Both the position numbers and the translations under genes were made by a program. From NCBI GenBank assembly GCA_026874595.1, contig CM049309.1:68304926-68368925 (forward strand): DNA of 64,000 bases, given 5' to 3'. How positions within the stretch are numbered: the first letter of the stretch is position 1; the number at the start of each line of letters is the position of its first letter. The notes below the pieces were generated by a model. The model worked only from the letters and a program-made list of their open reading frames with translations, was not told where the DNA came from and made no database searches. The DNA comes from Sipunculus nudus. Taxonomy: Eukaryota > Annelida > Sipuncula > Golfingiida > Sipunculidae. Positions 12,243 through 27,000 of this stretch are shown here, piece after piece.

Positions 12243-14792
12243 GATATTTCTCATATTTCAATTTGAATGTCTCCCTTGTTCCAGAGGTGTTGAAAGTGTA
12301 GACCTGTTTTGTTCAGTGATTCATTTCAGTCATTTGAAGGGACTGATAGTCTTGTTACCTTGTTTTGATTGATTTATAGAACCATTGATTGCTTTATTCA
12401 ATACCTAAATCACATGTCAATGTTATGGTATTCATAATTTTAAAATTTAAATTTAAATATTTGTGATTCTGCTATGAATATGTGTTCTTACAAAGCATAA
12501 GTTTGAATTGTGGTAGTATTTACATACATTGTTCATGTACAACCTTTATGAAAAAATGACTGAAATGTTAGTTACTTGAAAGGGATCATATTCTGTTATT
12601 TCTTGCCTTGTAATCTGTGACAGGTCTATCTGAAATTGAAGATATTCAGTTCTTGGTATAATTCACCTTGACATACCTAGATAATTGAATTATATTATTC
12701 AGATGAATACTTAGTACTTCTCTGTAACCGAACTGAGAAGCATGCAATAATTTTATCACAATGAGACCGGAATTATTTTATTGGAAAAATATCTATCTAC
12801 CCCTGGATCAAAGGAGCCACTTCCTGGTTCAAATAATGTTTTTTTTACTCTGACTCTCAGTGTTTGGTTCAGCTGTTACTTAATATGTGCCAAATCAATC
12901 ATACATCACAAGGCACGGTGAATTTATATTGTGAGCTATGTATTCACCAGGTTCATATTTAACAGTGGCAGGCGCTGTGAAAGGAGAGTTCATCAGGTAC
13001 ACCTTCATAAAAAATGTGGTATTCATTGGTGTTTTTTACCTACATACATTCACTTGCATAGATGTTATAGCTGCCAGGTATTTTTTATTCCCCATACTGA
13101 AAAACTTGGGTGGAGGTAGTGTGATCAGCCATGTTTGTTTGTACTGTATATTTGTATTTTTTTAGCATACAATACATGAGAAAAAATCTTCCCATATATA
13201 TGCAGAGGCCCTGAATGGACAGGTCTTTGCCTCAGAACAGATTAAATATTGGAGTTGGTTTAGGTTCAGATGTGAGGATCAGTCTGTGCCTGTTGTATAT
13301 TATGTCAGTTTGATTGGTTGCATGTTGTCTGAAAAACTGTATTGATGCATTTCCCTGAAATAAATGAGGGGTAGGATTTGAGAGCAAGGAGGAATTTATA
13401 AAAAGACAGGTGATCCATTATTTGTCTTCAAACCAGTAATGTACTTGCACTTGTGGGGTGTTCACACAAAAAATGCTGTCAGATTTTAGGGGGTAGGGTA
13501 CAGCATTTTAATGGGGAAGATATGTTTGGACTTGTAAGCATGATTGTGAGATTATATATATATCAGCTGATCAGTGCAGCCTGAAGTGAAGTAAGATTTT
13601 AAATGCAGTGTAAAATGCAGTGTCCATAAGTGTATATAAACAGACTGGGTGTTCTCAGGTTTGATGAGCCAAACCCTGGTCTTGGGCCAGTCATGTGTTT
13701 GGCAGCTGGCCCAACAAAAACTGAGAAAAGAGATTACTCAGCCATCCCCAGATCACAATAGGAGTTCATATGATGCTTTGTCACAGTTTAACCATTGGAG
13801 AGTATAAATTATTTTTATGTTTTGATAGACTGACACTCAGTTCTAAACCACTGACAGGTAAGTTTCCAATAGTCAAAAAGTATGTTAATATAATTTATTG
13901 ATTAGGGCCCTATAGTTAAATTGATGAATGGCACAGTTGGGTTATTCATGACGGAACGACTTTCCGTTTTGCTCAGTGCATATTTTTATCAAGTTCAGTG
14001 TGGTTTTGCACATATCCCAAATATTGGATCTATCAAACAGTGAGACAATTCTCAAGGATATCCATGGACATATACTCAACCCAGGGATTTAGGTGCTTTA
14101 AAGTCTCACAGGTATTTAATTATAAAGGAATCAGCTGATGAATATATGCACCTGTATGTAAAGTATTGATGTGTTTTGTATACATAATATAATCAATATA
14201 TATAAATACAAACCATGCTTTACCAGAATAAATACATGTAAATATTATGCTGTAGACCTGATAAAATGAGGCAGAGATTCATTGTCTGATTCAGTGTAAC
14301 ATGTTCTTATTGTGTATAGTGTCCTTTATTATTTCCACTATTTACTTATGTTTGTTATTGCAACAAGCTATGAATTTGGGTGACTGGGCTTGCCTGTGTT
14401 TATAGTCACTGTAGGAAGGACACCTATCAAAGCATGATAGGGGACTGCTCCACTAGTCCCCCAGCCTCATTTACTTTTTTGAGCCAGCAGACCTGACATG
14501 ATAATAATACAGATGTCTGCCATTGCACAGCATTTTATGTCAGTGTAGGTTCTAGGTAGACTGAATGGTTGTATGGTGTAGATGAAGTATCAACAGATAG
14601 AGGGTATTACCATGCTGAAGGGAACCTTGTGTATACTTGTGTATACAGCTGAGCACAGTTTTCATTTGAATTTTAATAAGTATATATGGAATGTATTTAT
14701 ATCTAAATATATTAATGTTGACGCAAGGTAAATATTTTTTTTTTTAAGTTTTTTAGAATTGAATTTAAAATTAAATTTTTTTGTCATTGCAG
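12243..14792. other. No gene seen; immediate upstream of IP6K exon 1
   Basis: Probably an intron or promoter of IP6K. No TATA box or CpG cluster can be tied to it. Confidence 0.5.
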
Positions 14793-15014
14793 CAAGCTAG
14801 CAGTCTAGATGAACCAGAGAGGGTTTCAGCTTGGTTGGGATGGCGGCACAAGAGCAATGGGTGCAGTTAGAGCCTTTTGTCCACCAAGTTGGTGGCCACT
14901 GTAGTATGCTCAAGTTTGATGAGACGTCAGTATGCAAGCCTTTGGTCCAGCGGGAACACCGCTTCTACCAGACCTTACCAAAGGACTTGCGGGAGTTCAC
15001 ACCACAGTATAAAG
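14793..15014 (+). CDS. IP6K: IP6K coding exon 1 (start codon at 14840)
   Basis: The exon follows a T-rich tract and TTGCAG acceptor at 14787-14792. Bases 14793-14839 are 5' untranslated and contain an in-frame TGA at 14810. The ATG at 14840 has G at -3 and G at +4. It encodes the N-terminal segment beginning [20 protein letters not shown], a stretch conserved at the start of IP6Ks. It ends in phase 1 at donor GTATGC (15015). The acceptor implies at least one upstream non-coding exon, which I cannot place. Confidence 0.5.
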
Positions 15015-18000
15015 GTATGCATAAATTTACTTCAGTTCCTGACATGGAGTAGTTATGTATCTTGGTACCCTTAAAATCAAGTAACTCACTTTCCTCTCAT
15101 TCAGCGTTATGTAATATTTTAGATATTTTTGCATTTGAAATCTTACTTTGGTTTATAGAATATTTAAATAATTGATCTCATTAACTTTTCCATTCCCTGT
15201 TCTTGAATTAAGCATGGCCTGATACAATGAGCTTTCCAGAAAATGTTTAATAAATACATGTATATTTACTGGAATCGATCTCTAAGTCACTGTGATCAGT
15301 TTTTAAATGCTAAACCCTGAATAAATCTGTCTTATTTGCTCCTAGCACAAAGTGGATTTATTCAAGTAACCTATTCAGCAGTTTTAAGGAGGACTAGATC
15401 TTAAATGTTATGAGGCAATACATTTTGCCACTGATTTTCCCAAAGGTTGCATGTTGAATGAAATTATAAATACAACATTGGAAGAGTTGTCTGATTTTTA
15501 TGTTGTGTTCATTAAAAAGTTATATACAATATCATTCATTATTTGTAAAACAATAAAATGTTTAACAGTGAAACATGTGTAATTAAACCAACTGTTGGAC
15601 TGTCTAATGGTGGTCTTTATTGTATTCGCCAAAACAAAGTTTGGTGGAAACTACGCAGGGCTGAGCATTAAACTTTTGTAAGTACTTGTCCAGTCAGCAA
15701 GTTAGCTTTTACTTGCCCTTCATGAATTTATACTTCCCTAACAACTATAACTGATTGTATTCAAGATCCCTTAAATTTAAAGCCTTTACTAGGGTAAAGG
15801 ATTATGCTGAACCCACTTGCCCAGTCTGGCAAGTAGGAGGAGACTTCTAGTTGCCCTACCTCTATTTTCTGGAACTTTCAATTGCCCTGGGCAAGTGGTT
15901 AAACATTAATGTTGAGCCCTGCTATGTTATTTTGACTGGGTTCAACAGCCGCTGCTGCATTCGTCTGGAGAACTCCGAGACAACTTGACCGATATTTCAG
16001 AAACTTGCCTGAATTATAGGGTCACATGTGAACTGGTGCCTAACCATTTGCATTGACCTCTGACCTTTCCTCACTGCAGTGCGTCCATCTGTGTGTCTGT
16101 GTTAACACATTAAACCACATTTCTTTTGACTCGTTTGACCGATCAGGTTGAAATTTGGCACCGGTGTAGCTTTTGGGTAGCAATATATCATACAATCAAC
16201 TGGGGGCGCCATCTGCAACCATTTTTGCACAGTGTCCATTTAATCGTCTGCCTTGGATTAAAATCACTCATATCTCTGCAGTGATATGATAGCTTTCTTG
16301 ATTTTATGACAGGTGGCACCACCTTAGTTTATGTTCACGCTGCAGACATCCATGCTAATATCTCCGGACTGGTTTGACGTATCTTCATTAAACTTTGTAG
16401 TGTATAGATCTCACATAGCTCTTTGTCATAAGCAAAGCTAGTGGCGCCACCTGCAACCGTTTTTGCACAGCTTCCCTCTGTTTGTCTGGAAAGGGATAAA
16501 TTCACTCATATTTGGCAATGGATCTTTCTTAAATTTTGCATATGTATACATCATGGATAGCTTGCTCCATTTTGTGGCAGGTGGCACCACCTACATTCTC
16601 ATTTATGATTGCAGACATCCATGCTAATATCTCAGGACTGGTTAGACTTATTGCCCTGAAATTTTGCAGAAATAGATATTAAGTAGATTCTTGCATAGCT
16701 CTACAGCATATACAAATTATTTTGTTGACCAACTCACAACTATTTTTCAAGGTGTCCATCTGTCCATCTGCCTAGGGTTAAAATGACTCATATCTCAGAA
16801 GTGGTTTGACTTGTCCACCTGAAATTTTGCATATTCATACATCTTGGATAGTTTCTCTTTCAGATAACAGGTGGTGCCAGATAACAGGTGGTACCTTCAA
16901 TCATGTATATGTGGTGGATATATGTAGGTGACAACTGTATTCTACGCTCCCGAGGCAGCGGAAATCTTGCGCTTCAAAAGAAGCAACTGATTTTCACGCT
17001 GCCAGCTTTGACCGTTTATGATATATTTAGACACCAGATGGCGGTTCGTTGTCCGCTGAAATAAACGTGCGTATGATGTGACAAGCAGCCAATCAGATAC
17101 CAATAAACAAACACTCGACAGGCATCCTGGCTCCGCCCATTGCTGCGCTTCAAGCGCCGCTTGATGTGTTTCCGGTCGAATTTAAATTGCCCCCTCTGCA
17201 TTCTCGCATCATCGACTGATTCGATTATGACATTATGACTGTGTTAGTGTAGCCATGTATCTGTTGTCTGCAGAACTGAAACAAGCCAGCGAGGTGTGCA
17301 CGCAGCCTTTGTTGTTACGTTTCGTTTGAATTACATCTCACCAACCGAGCATCCTATGTGCCCAAGGCCCTAAGCAAACCACGTAAGGGGCAATTCTCTC
17401 TGACCCTGTGGCCTGTTCAGACGGTTACGCGGGGCGATGAGCTGTCACTCAAAACGAAATAAACATGATTGGCTCCGTTTATTCCTCGATTGTCTTTGTC
17501 TTTCAGCACAAGGTCTCATCTGATTGGACAAAAATACAGTGCTCTCCTCTGGTGTTGCAATTCAGGATACGAGGTCATAACCAACAGCGCCTTACGATAT
17601 AGGTAGTGGCTCTATAGGTAAAGCGCTGTGTAAAGAGCGTACTGTATTCTAGTTCACAGATGGTCTTGTTGGGCAGATCAGTTATTACCATTGTGAATGC
17701 TTTTAGTTCACTCATGGGTGGTGGTCTTAAAAGACAGATGATCAAATCAGACAGGTTGTCCTACGGAAAGGGTTTCACTGTATAAATATATATCTATATA
17801 TATGTATAAATATGATCAATAACACATGTTTTGTATTTTCGTATCTTCAGGGATTGTGGAGGTTAGCTTTATAGAGGAAGATGACGGGTACATGACAGTG
17901 GTAGGGTATCCTGTGGAGATCAAACAGGGTAAACACAAAAAGAAGCAGCACACCAGTAACTCACCAGAGTCAGGAGAAGATGGAGCACGCTCTGACTCTG

Positions 18001-21000
18001 ATTCAGAAATCCCAGCTGTAGGATCCTCACAAAGGTAAGTAACAATTAAAGTTAAAGTGGGTAATGTTTATTCAATGAATTTAATTGTTAAATAATCAGG
18101 TATCTGATCTGTATATCTTCTTATAATGTAATGCTTCCTGTGTGATCTTGTCTTTAAAATTACCTCATATTCCAGCAAAGAGGAGTGCCTTATATCGTGT
18201 GTTTGTCCGAACCTTAGAAGATAAACTCATTTAAATGTACATATATAATTATAACCTTTATATGCAAGTAGAAATATATTATTGATTTTTTTAGTCAATT
18301 TCAGTATTATACTGAATAAACACTGATCAGATATGTTGGCCATATATTTTATCTCATGGTTGATGCCTGTTAAGTCAATTTATTAGTTGACTGTCTGTGA
18401 GAATCACTCTTATCTAGCATGGAGGTTCTGGCATTATAACCAATGTGTTTACATCAGGTTGGCACCAGGAGTGTTTAATCACTTCAGATAAGACACTGAA
18501 GAGCCCACCTCACAAGGGGGCCAATATAAAAGAAATGTGGATTAGCTTGCTTCTGATGCTTTGTGAACAAGAGAGGTCATTACCACCATATGAATTACTA
18601 AAAATATTAAATATGCAAGTTAGTATAATAATGTTTATGTTTCAGTATAAGGATCCGTAAGAGTGGGAGCCTTGAGGTGCAGTCTGGGAGCCACTTGTCT
18701 GTTGTCAGGAAGGGTTCTTCAGCTGACTCTGGGTTCGCTGAAGTGAACCCCTGGATACAGACTTGCTACAAACGCTGCATTGCCAAGCTGAAGAAGCAGG
18801 AACAGGACCTGGCCCCTCAAAGTAAGTGACAGGTGCCCTCCTGCAGCAGTCGTTCAGTGCTGTAGATTGTAACACTGAAGGGCCAGGTAAACACCATGAA
18901 TTGACCATAAAGCGTGATCAATACTTGAGCTAGATATACACATATACACAATCACACATTGTATTGTGTGACTTTTTAAGTAGGTGGCAATATTTATGTG
19001 TGGATCTATCACCTGTCTTATATTTTATTGTATCCGCCAAAACGAAGTTTTTCCAGATACTGTTGTTTTGACGGGGTTCCGCCACCGCTGCCTCCGCATT
19101 CGTTTCCGGAATAGAACTCGGACACCACTGGACAGATTTTTCCGAAACTTTACACAATTATCGGGACACATGAACTGGTGCCAAAATATTTTGCTTTGAC
19201 CTCTGACCTTTCCTCTCTCCAGTGCGTCCATCTGTGCGCCTGTTTTGACACATTAACCCACATATCTTCGGACTAATTTGACCTATCTGGGAAAATTTTT
19301 TACACAAATGTAGCCCTTGGATAGCTTTATAACATACATAAAGTGGTCGCGCCACCTGCAACCATTTTTGCACAGCGTCCATCTGTTCATCTGCCTTGGG
19401 ATAAAATCACTTATATCTGTGCAGTGAATGGACTTATCCACCTGAAATTTTGCAAGTGTATTAATCCTGGATATCTTTCTTGATTTTATGACAGGTGGCG
19501 CCATCTACATTCACATTCAGGCTGTAGACATCCAGGCCTATATCTCAGGACTGGTTAAATGTATCCTCCCAAAATTTTGCATGTTTATAGATCTCACATA
19601 GCTCCTTAACATACACAAAACTGGTGGCACCTCCTGCAACCATTTTTGCACAGCAGCCATCTGTTTGTCTGCCGTGATATAAAATCAATCATATCTCCGC
19701 AGTGGTTTGACTTATCTGCCTAAAATTTTGTGTGTATATACATCTTGGATAGCTTTCTCAAATTTGTGGCAAGTGGCACAACCTTCTTTCATGTTCAGGC
19801 TGCAGACATCCAGGCTTATATCTCAGGACTGGTTTGACTTATCTGCCTAAAATTCTGTAATTGTTTACAACCTAGAGAACTTTCTGGATTTTGTGGCAGG
19901 TTGCGCCACCTACATACACATTTCGGCTGCAGACATCCATGCTAATATGCAACACACTCTCTCTATTTCCACTTGCCACTCAATCCATGCCTCACTTCAC
20001 CCGTCCCACTCTGGTTTCGGCGGAAACACTTAGTCGCTTGTCTGCCTTCCCATATTCTAGTTGACCCTTTCTTCCTGGAATGGGGGACATTGATTTGGGT
20101 TTGTCTGTCTGTCCCTTTGTCTGTCTGTCCCTCTGTCTGTTCCTCTGTCCATTCCATAGGTTTTCATTTCTGTGCGATTATTTTCTTAAATAATATCCGA
20201 ATTTATTCAAATTTAGGTACTGATTGCTCTTATGCTTACCTTGGTTCGGATAGGTTTTGGAGTGTCTGCCCTCTGTCTGTCTGTCCATTTGTCAGGTTTT
20301 CGTTTCTGTGCAATAACTTTCCTAAATATTATCTGATTTCATTCAAATTTTGGTCACTGATTGCTCTCATGTTTATCATGGTTGGGATTGGTTTTGAAGT
20401 GTCTGCCCTCCGTCTGTCTGTCACTTTGTCTGTCTGTCCATTTGTCCGGTTTTTGTTTCTGCGCCCTAACATTCCTAAATATTATCTGATTGCATTCAGA
20501 TTTAATTCAGTGATTGCTCTCGTGCCTACCTTGGTTGGTATAGATTTGGAGTGTCTGCCCTCTGTCTGTCTGTCTGTCACTCTGTATGACATTCTGTCTG
20601 TCCGTCTGTTTATTAGGTTTTTCATTTCCATGCAACAACTTTCCTTAATTTAATATTATTCAATTTCATTCAAATTTGGGTCAGTGATTGCTCTTATGCT
20701 TTTCTTGGTTTTCAAGAGTGCCCTCTGTGTGTCTGTTCTTCAGGTTTTCATTTTTGTTTGATAACTTTCCTAAATAATATCCCATTTCATTCAAATTTTG
20801 GTCATCGATTGCTCTCATTGCTGTCGTTTCTGTGTGATAACTTTACAAAATATTATCAGATTTTATTCAAATTTGGGTCAGTGATTGGTCTCATGCTTAC
20901 CTTGGTTTGGATAGGTTTTGGAGTGTCTATCTGATAAGATAGTAATACAATAGGATCTTTCATTGTTGATATGATGAATCAGCACATTTAGTTGCATTAA

Positions 21001-24000
21001 TCACCAAAAGGTATTCCCTTGTTATAGTTTTTTCCACCACCCCTGTCAAACTGTTTCTTTGGGATTATTTTTCTGCGAATCAAAGAACAGAAAATAACTT
21101 TGCCCCTGGGGTAGAAAGAGGAAAATGTGTAATTAACTATTATGGAAATAACAGCCTACCTTGTGTAGTTTTCCTTTAAACAATTTAAAACCTTTTTATG
21201 AGTAACTAGTCTGTTCTGCAGGGAAATGACATCTTGCCAGCAATCTGTGAAATGGGCATGACAGGAAACAGTGATGAAGTCCTAATAGCAGTGACTCACA
21301 AAAGAGGCACCCTGTTTAGTGAGACAGTATTCTCCCAGTGCAAGTGCTTCACTGTAACATCACAATACTTTGATGACATGAACCACAGATATATAAGAGA
21401 GAAGTCAAGCAGGTCTTAAGTGAATAATATTTATATCATAAGCAGGTAGGGTACCAACAATTAAACAATTTCCTCTTTCTGCCACTGGTGCAAGTTTTGT
21501 TTGGCAAGTTTGTCTTATGTAGCGATAATTGCAAAAAATCAGGTCGACAGGGGTGATGGAATAGACTATATAAAACATCAGATCATTTTTAAATACATGT
21601 ATGTGTCATTTGTTTCGATACATAAGTGTGACTAAGGACAGTTTTGTCCATTGGATCTCATTGATAAATCAGTATATTCACTTCTTTCTGTATGACTTAT
21701 ATAAAAAAAATGCTAATTAATCCCTTGAAAGAGGTAGAAAAAATTAGGGTGGACAAAGGCAGTTCAAGGGATGTAAATTTTTCAAAACATATATTTTGCA
21801 TTTCACTTTTATATTTTTGTTATCACACTTGTTTTGCATTTGTTAAATATGTCCCCCCACCCCTCCCCTCGAGGGGAGACATGTTGTTTTCAGTGCCATC
21901 ATCTGTCATCTGTAGGATATCTTGTGAACACGAAAAGTATTAAATGAGCTGCATATATTTTCCAGAATTTTAGAAACACAAATTTTTTCTACCAAAATCT
22001 CGGACAAGTTCAAATTATGGAAGCAGAATTAAAGTTACTGTCATGTGAACACAATAACTTATTCATAGAATGTATTGCATTCTTTCCCCTCTGATTCCAA
22101 ACACAAGTTATTTCCACTGAGTTCTCAGAATAGTATGTGTCACCCCTAACTTAACGTGAAAACTTTACAACGGATATATCCTATAAAACAATAGGATGGG
22201 TTTACGCTCGCCACTTGATTTCACTCATCAAGAAATTAGATCCCGGTCATTACAGGTGACATTTCCAGGTTCTTTTAAGGACGTGTATTAAAATACCAGA
22301 CAATCATACACCCAGATCAATAGAAACTATGAGACATCAGGTTAAATTCACAAATATAATTCAAGACAATACTTACAGAGACACAAATGTGAGTGTGTGC
22401 GATGATGTGTCAATACGACAGTTCTTCACATTAAAAATACAGGATATTTACTGAGTCCATGGTTTGTATAATAAACCATAAAGTCCAGTTCCTTCAGAGA
22501 TCTCTGGTTACTGTTTTGTGCAGAATCTAGCGTATGGTTAGCAGCATATAGTCTTTCTGAGTTTAGCGATCTTCAACTGATCTTGCTTGTCAGCGACCCG
22601 GGTAGGATTACGTTCACATGAATGCAATAGCGCCCTTTGTTTACACAGAGCTTAGAGTCCTTGACCTTGCTCTTGTAGCAACGGTCTCACGGCGGTTATG
22701 TATCTAGGTCAAGCTGAACTAGGCCGGCAGGTAACGAGCGCTCTCTCTATATATCGCCAATACGAAGCTCTTTCGGCAGCACGGCTGATTTCTTATGAGC
22801 TGGGTCCTTGCTTCATGTAGAAGCTTGCTTCTATGCCGTTCCTGGCGTTTCAATGTTCCTACTCCCGTGCGTGCGTGCTGCCACCTCAAGCTTCAAGACC
22901 CAACTGAAGGCAGCTTCCAGCGTCTCTCCCTGAACTCTGACGTCACAATCGTCGTCACAATACGGCGATCCGGTTCTCTGATTGGCTTATTTCTCAAGTG
23001 TCCCATATAAGGATATATGTGACCTAGTTTGACTGTTAGCGTCACCATGGCGACCCACATACCAAATGTAACAATTACACACGATGCGTGACACGGATAA
23101 ATCAGCTGATAGCCGATGGGATTCCATACAAGAATACACAATATATATATATACAATCAAGACCTGTCAACGCTTTAGGATGACGCTTCACGTCAATATC
23201 AATAGAGAACAGACTTCGTTAAACTATGATACAAAACACCGTACATATTGTCACCGATTTCTGGTGACATCACCCCCTCCTTTTAAGGAAAATACACAGT
23301 ATTTTCTCGATACATCGTATCGTTCTATCTTACAGGGTCCAGCTAAACATATTTACATGTAGCAATACATAGCAATACATAAGGGTCATGTAACAAGTTG
23401 TCATTAGTACATGCCCACGGTCTATGACACAGGGCAAAATCTTGTACATGTTTAGACTTAACTGGCTAAACATTATAGCTCATTACATCCTAACACTCAG
23501 GCAGTCTGCTAAGAAAATCGGGTCCATGGTTTAGTTTACCTGACACTGCTTCAATATCAAATCTAAACTCTTGTAGAACCAGTGCCCATCTCATTACTCT
23601 CTTATTAGCACATTTTGATTTGCTAATACACTTTAATGGTTTGTGGTCAGTCTGAATGGTGAACGGTCTACAAGCCAGGTACATCTCAAATTTCTGTACA
23701 GACCATACAATTGCTAATGACTCTTTCTCGATGGTGGAGTAATTTCTCTCCCTGGGCAATAGTTTACGACTGGCATAAGCTACTGGGTGCATGATCCCCT
23801 CGTGTCTTTGCATCAGGATACAGCCAATACCCACATCAGATGCATCACATTTCAAATAAAATCGTTTACTGAAATCAGGTAGCTTCAGTATGGGAGGGTC
23901 TGACAGTTTAGCCTTTAGAGAACAGTACGCGTTCTCGTGTACGGGTTTCCAGTCTAGTTTGTTAGGTTGACCTTTACGCGTTAGATCAGTCAAGGGCACC

Positions 24001-27000
24001 GCTATTTCCGCATAGTTTGGCACGAATTTTCGATAGTACCCTGTAAGACCTAGGAATGCTCGCAAAGCCTTCTTTGTCTTAGGTCTATCAGTGCTCTGTT
24101 TCCCCGTCTACACCGTCAGGATCATGTATAGAATCAGGTGCGCCCTTGGCTACCGCTGCCAGAATATGCTGGGGCTCGTTTCTAGCATTGTACCGTTTCA
24201 GCATATTCACGTGGAAGGTTTTAACCTTATCGCCAATCTTAATCCGATAGTCTAAGTCCCCAACCCTGTTTACAATAGTATAGGGGCCTTTCCACTGTAC
24301 CATTAATTTGTTCCGCTCCGTCGGGAGTAACAACAAAACTTCGTCTCCGGCCTCAAACCTGCGCGTGCATTTACCTCTATCATATAACAGTCTGTGTCTG
24401 TTCGCTGATTTGTTCAACGCCTCTCTAGCTAACGCGCATGTGTCGCTTAGTTTGTCTTGTAGGTCCAGGACGTATTGGTACGTGGTTTTAGTCTCGACGC
24501 TAGTATCTCGCTTGGTCCACAGATCCCTTAGAATCCGCATCGGTCCTCTAACGATCCTACCATAGAGCAACTCAAAGGGTGAGAACCCTGTGCTCTCAAG
24601 TGGCGCTTCTCGGTACGCAAAAAGCACGGCGCTGAGGTACCGATCCCAATCTCGCGGTCTTTCCTCGCACATCCGTTTCAACATTAACTTTAACGTTCCA
24701 TTGAATCTCTCCACCATTCCGTTGCACATAGGATGGTAAGGAGTAGTGGTGAGCTGTCTTACAGACAAAACACGGCTAACTTCTCGCATGAGGTCTGACG
24801 TAAATTGTGTTCCCATGTCAGTAAGCACCTCTGACGGCACTCCTAACCGCGCATAAATATCAACTAGCGCATCAGCCACAGAGACTGTATCTATGTTCTT
24901 TAAAGCAACAGCCTCCGGATATCTAGTGGCATAATCCATAACGGTCAGAATATACCTGTGACCTCTCTCAGACGCTGGATGGATCGGCCCAACCAGATCC
25001 ATCGAAATTCTACGCCAGGGCTCATCAATTAATGGCATCTGGCCTAACGTAGCTCCAGGCACCTTGCCTTTCGGTATGGTTTTCTGGCAAATGGGACAGG
25101 ACTTGCAAAACTCAGCAATGTCATTATACATCCCTTCTAGAAAAACTGAGTTCTCACGCGGTCGTGCGTTTTGTCTATGCCCTGATGGCCCGCCATAACC
25201 GCTTCGTGGCCCATCCTCATTACGTCGTACCGTAACGTCTGAGGTACCACCACTCGAGATCCATCTTGATCTCCCCGTTTATCACTCACAACCCGAACTA
25301 AATATCCGTCCTCAATTCTAAATGGACTATCATTTCTAGCCTCTCTAGCTAGCCTCCAATACGGCGCTAAAGACCCATCCTCCTCCTGCGCCTTCAAAAA
25401 TTCGGCCGGACTCACATCGGCAACTGGGCTTGCAACATTCAAGCTACGCGTCGGTATCTGTTTCTCTCGTGCAGCGCTCCGTGTCTCCACCGCGGACGAC
25501 ACCTCCTTTTGTGACTCTACACCGTCACACACTATGCCTGAGGACCGCTCAGACTTCCACGTTGGGTCCGGATCATACGGACCACGCGCTCCCCCTACGT
25601 TACCTAGCGCTAAATCACATACAGCATCCCCGACCACCATTGCCTCGATAGTACCGACAAAGTACGCACAGTCCACATTAATCCTAGCCGTAGGAAATTG
25701 TCTTACAGACCCGTCGAACAACCTACACTCGACCTGGTGTCCGGTGAACTGATTCGGCTCGACGTACGACTCACGTATTCCTGCCGAGGAACATCCCGAA
25801 TCCCGCAGCACCCTCGCTGACTTACCATTCACCAGCCCTTCACACACAGGTAACGAGATTCCGCCTTCTGTCTGGGCAGCAAATCCTAACGACTGACTCG
25901 GACTCTCTACTTCCGGTTTCACCGCACCGACTGTCTCCGTTTCCGCCTCGACTACTGCCATTGACATAGTCTCCGGTTTCTGTTTTGGGTTATACGGGGG
26001 GCTAAAATTAGTCCTATACCTCTGCTGATCGCCAGCAGCACGCCCTACTTGAGGGGAAGACCTAGGCCTCGACCGGGCACTAGTCTTACATTCCCGCGCC
26101 TTATGTCCCAGTTCATTACATAAATAACATCTGATGCCTCCTGATGGCTTAAATGTACCGCCCGGACTGCGCTCAACCTCTCGCTTCTCTCTAGGCTGAG
26201 ATACCGGTTGCGCTGGACGCGGCACATTATTGCCATAACGAGGACCTGCTGTAAGGCTGTGTACACCGTGAGCCTCCGTATAACTCTCAGCTAAGTCTAC
26301 CATACTATCAAAGTCACGACACCGTCTCTCTTTCAAAAACATAGAGAGATCCCTACTACAGCAGTTTACGAACTGCTCACACATCAACAGGTTAACTACC
26401 CCGTCGTAGTCACCTCCGACCCCTGCCATCCCTATCCAATGGTCTAAGTATCCACTCAGTCTCACCGCAAACTGACTCGGCGTTTCGCCTCGCTCAGGCC
26501 TACAAGTCCGAAACTTGTGTCGATAACCCTCTTCGGTCATTTGGTATCGCTTTAACAAGGCTATCTTTAACTTATCGTAATCCATGGCCTCACTCACCGA
26601 TAACTGTGTGTAAGTCCCTAGCGCCTTACCCCGCAGTAACGGACTCAGGTGTAACGCCCAATTCTCCCTATCATAGCCTTGACATACAGCTAATCGTTCA
26701 AATCGCTCAAGAAACGCATCTAGCTGATCGTGAGCCTCATCAAAAGGTGGAAGCTGGATTTTCGGGAATACATCCCTACTTTTCTCTTCTTTAACCCCAG
26801 AGTCAGACTTTAACCTTAGAACCTCTAATTCGTGGGCTCTAGCCTCTCGCTCGCGCTCTATTTCCCGCTGCTCACGCTCTAATTCCCGTTCTAATTCCCG
26901 CTGTTCCTTCTCTATTTCACGTTGCCTAGCTCTTTCCTCTCGTTCCTCATCCGCACGCCGTCTAGCCTCAACATAATCTTGTAAAGCCTGGTCCTTAAGT

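Noticed and set aside
19973-20653. 226-codon open frame on the + strand
   Set aside because: It runs through the end of a Helitron-like repeat and the CTGT minisatellite. The protein is a repetitive VCLSV pattern produced by the DNA repeat.
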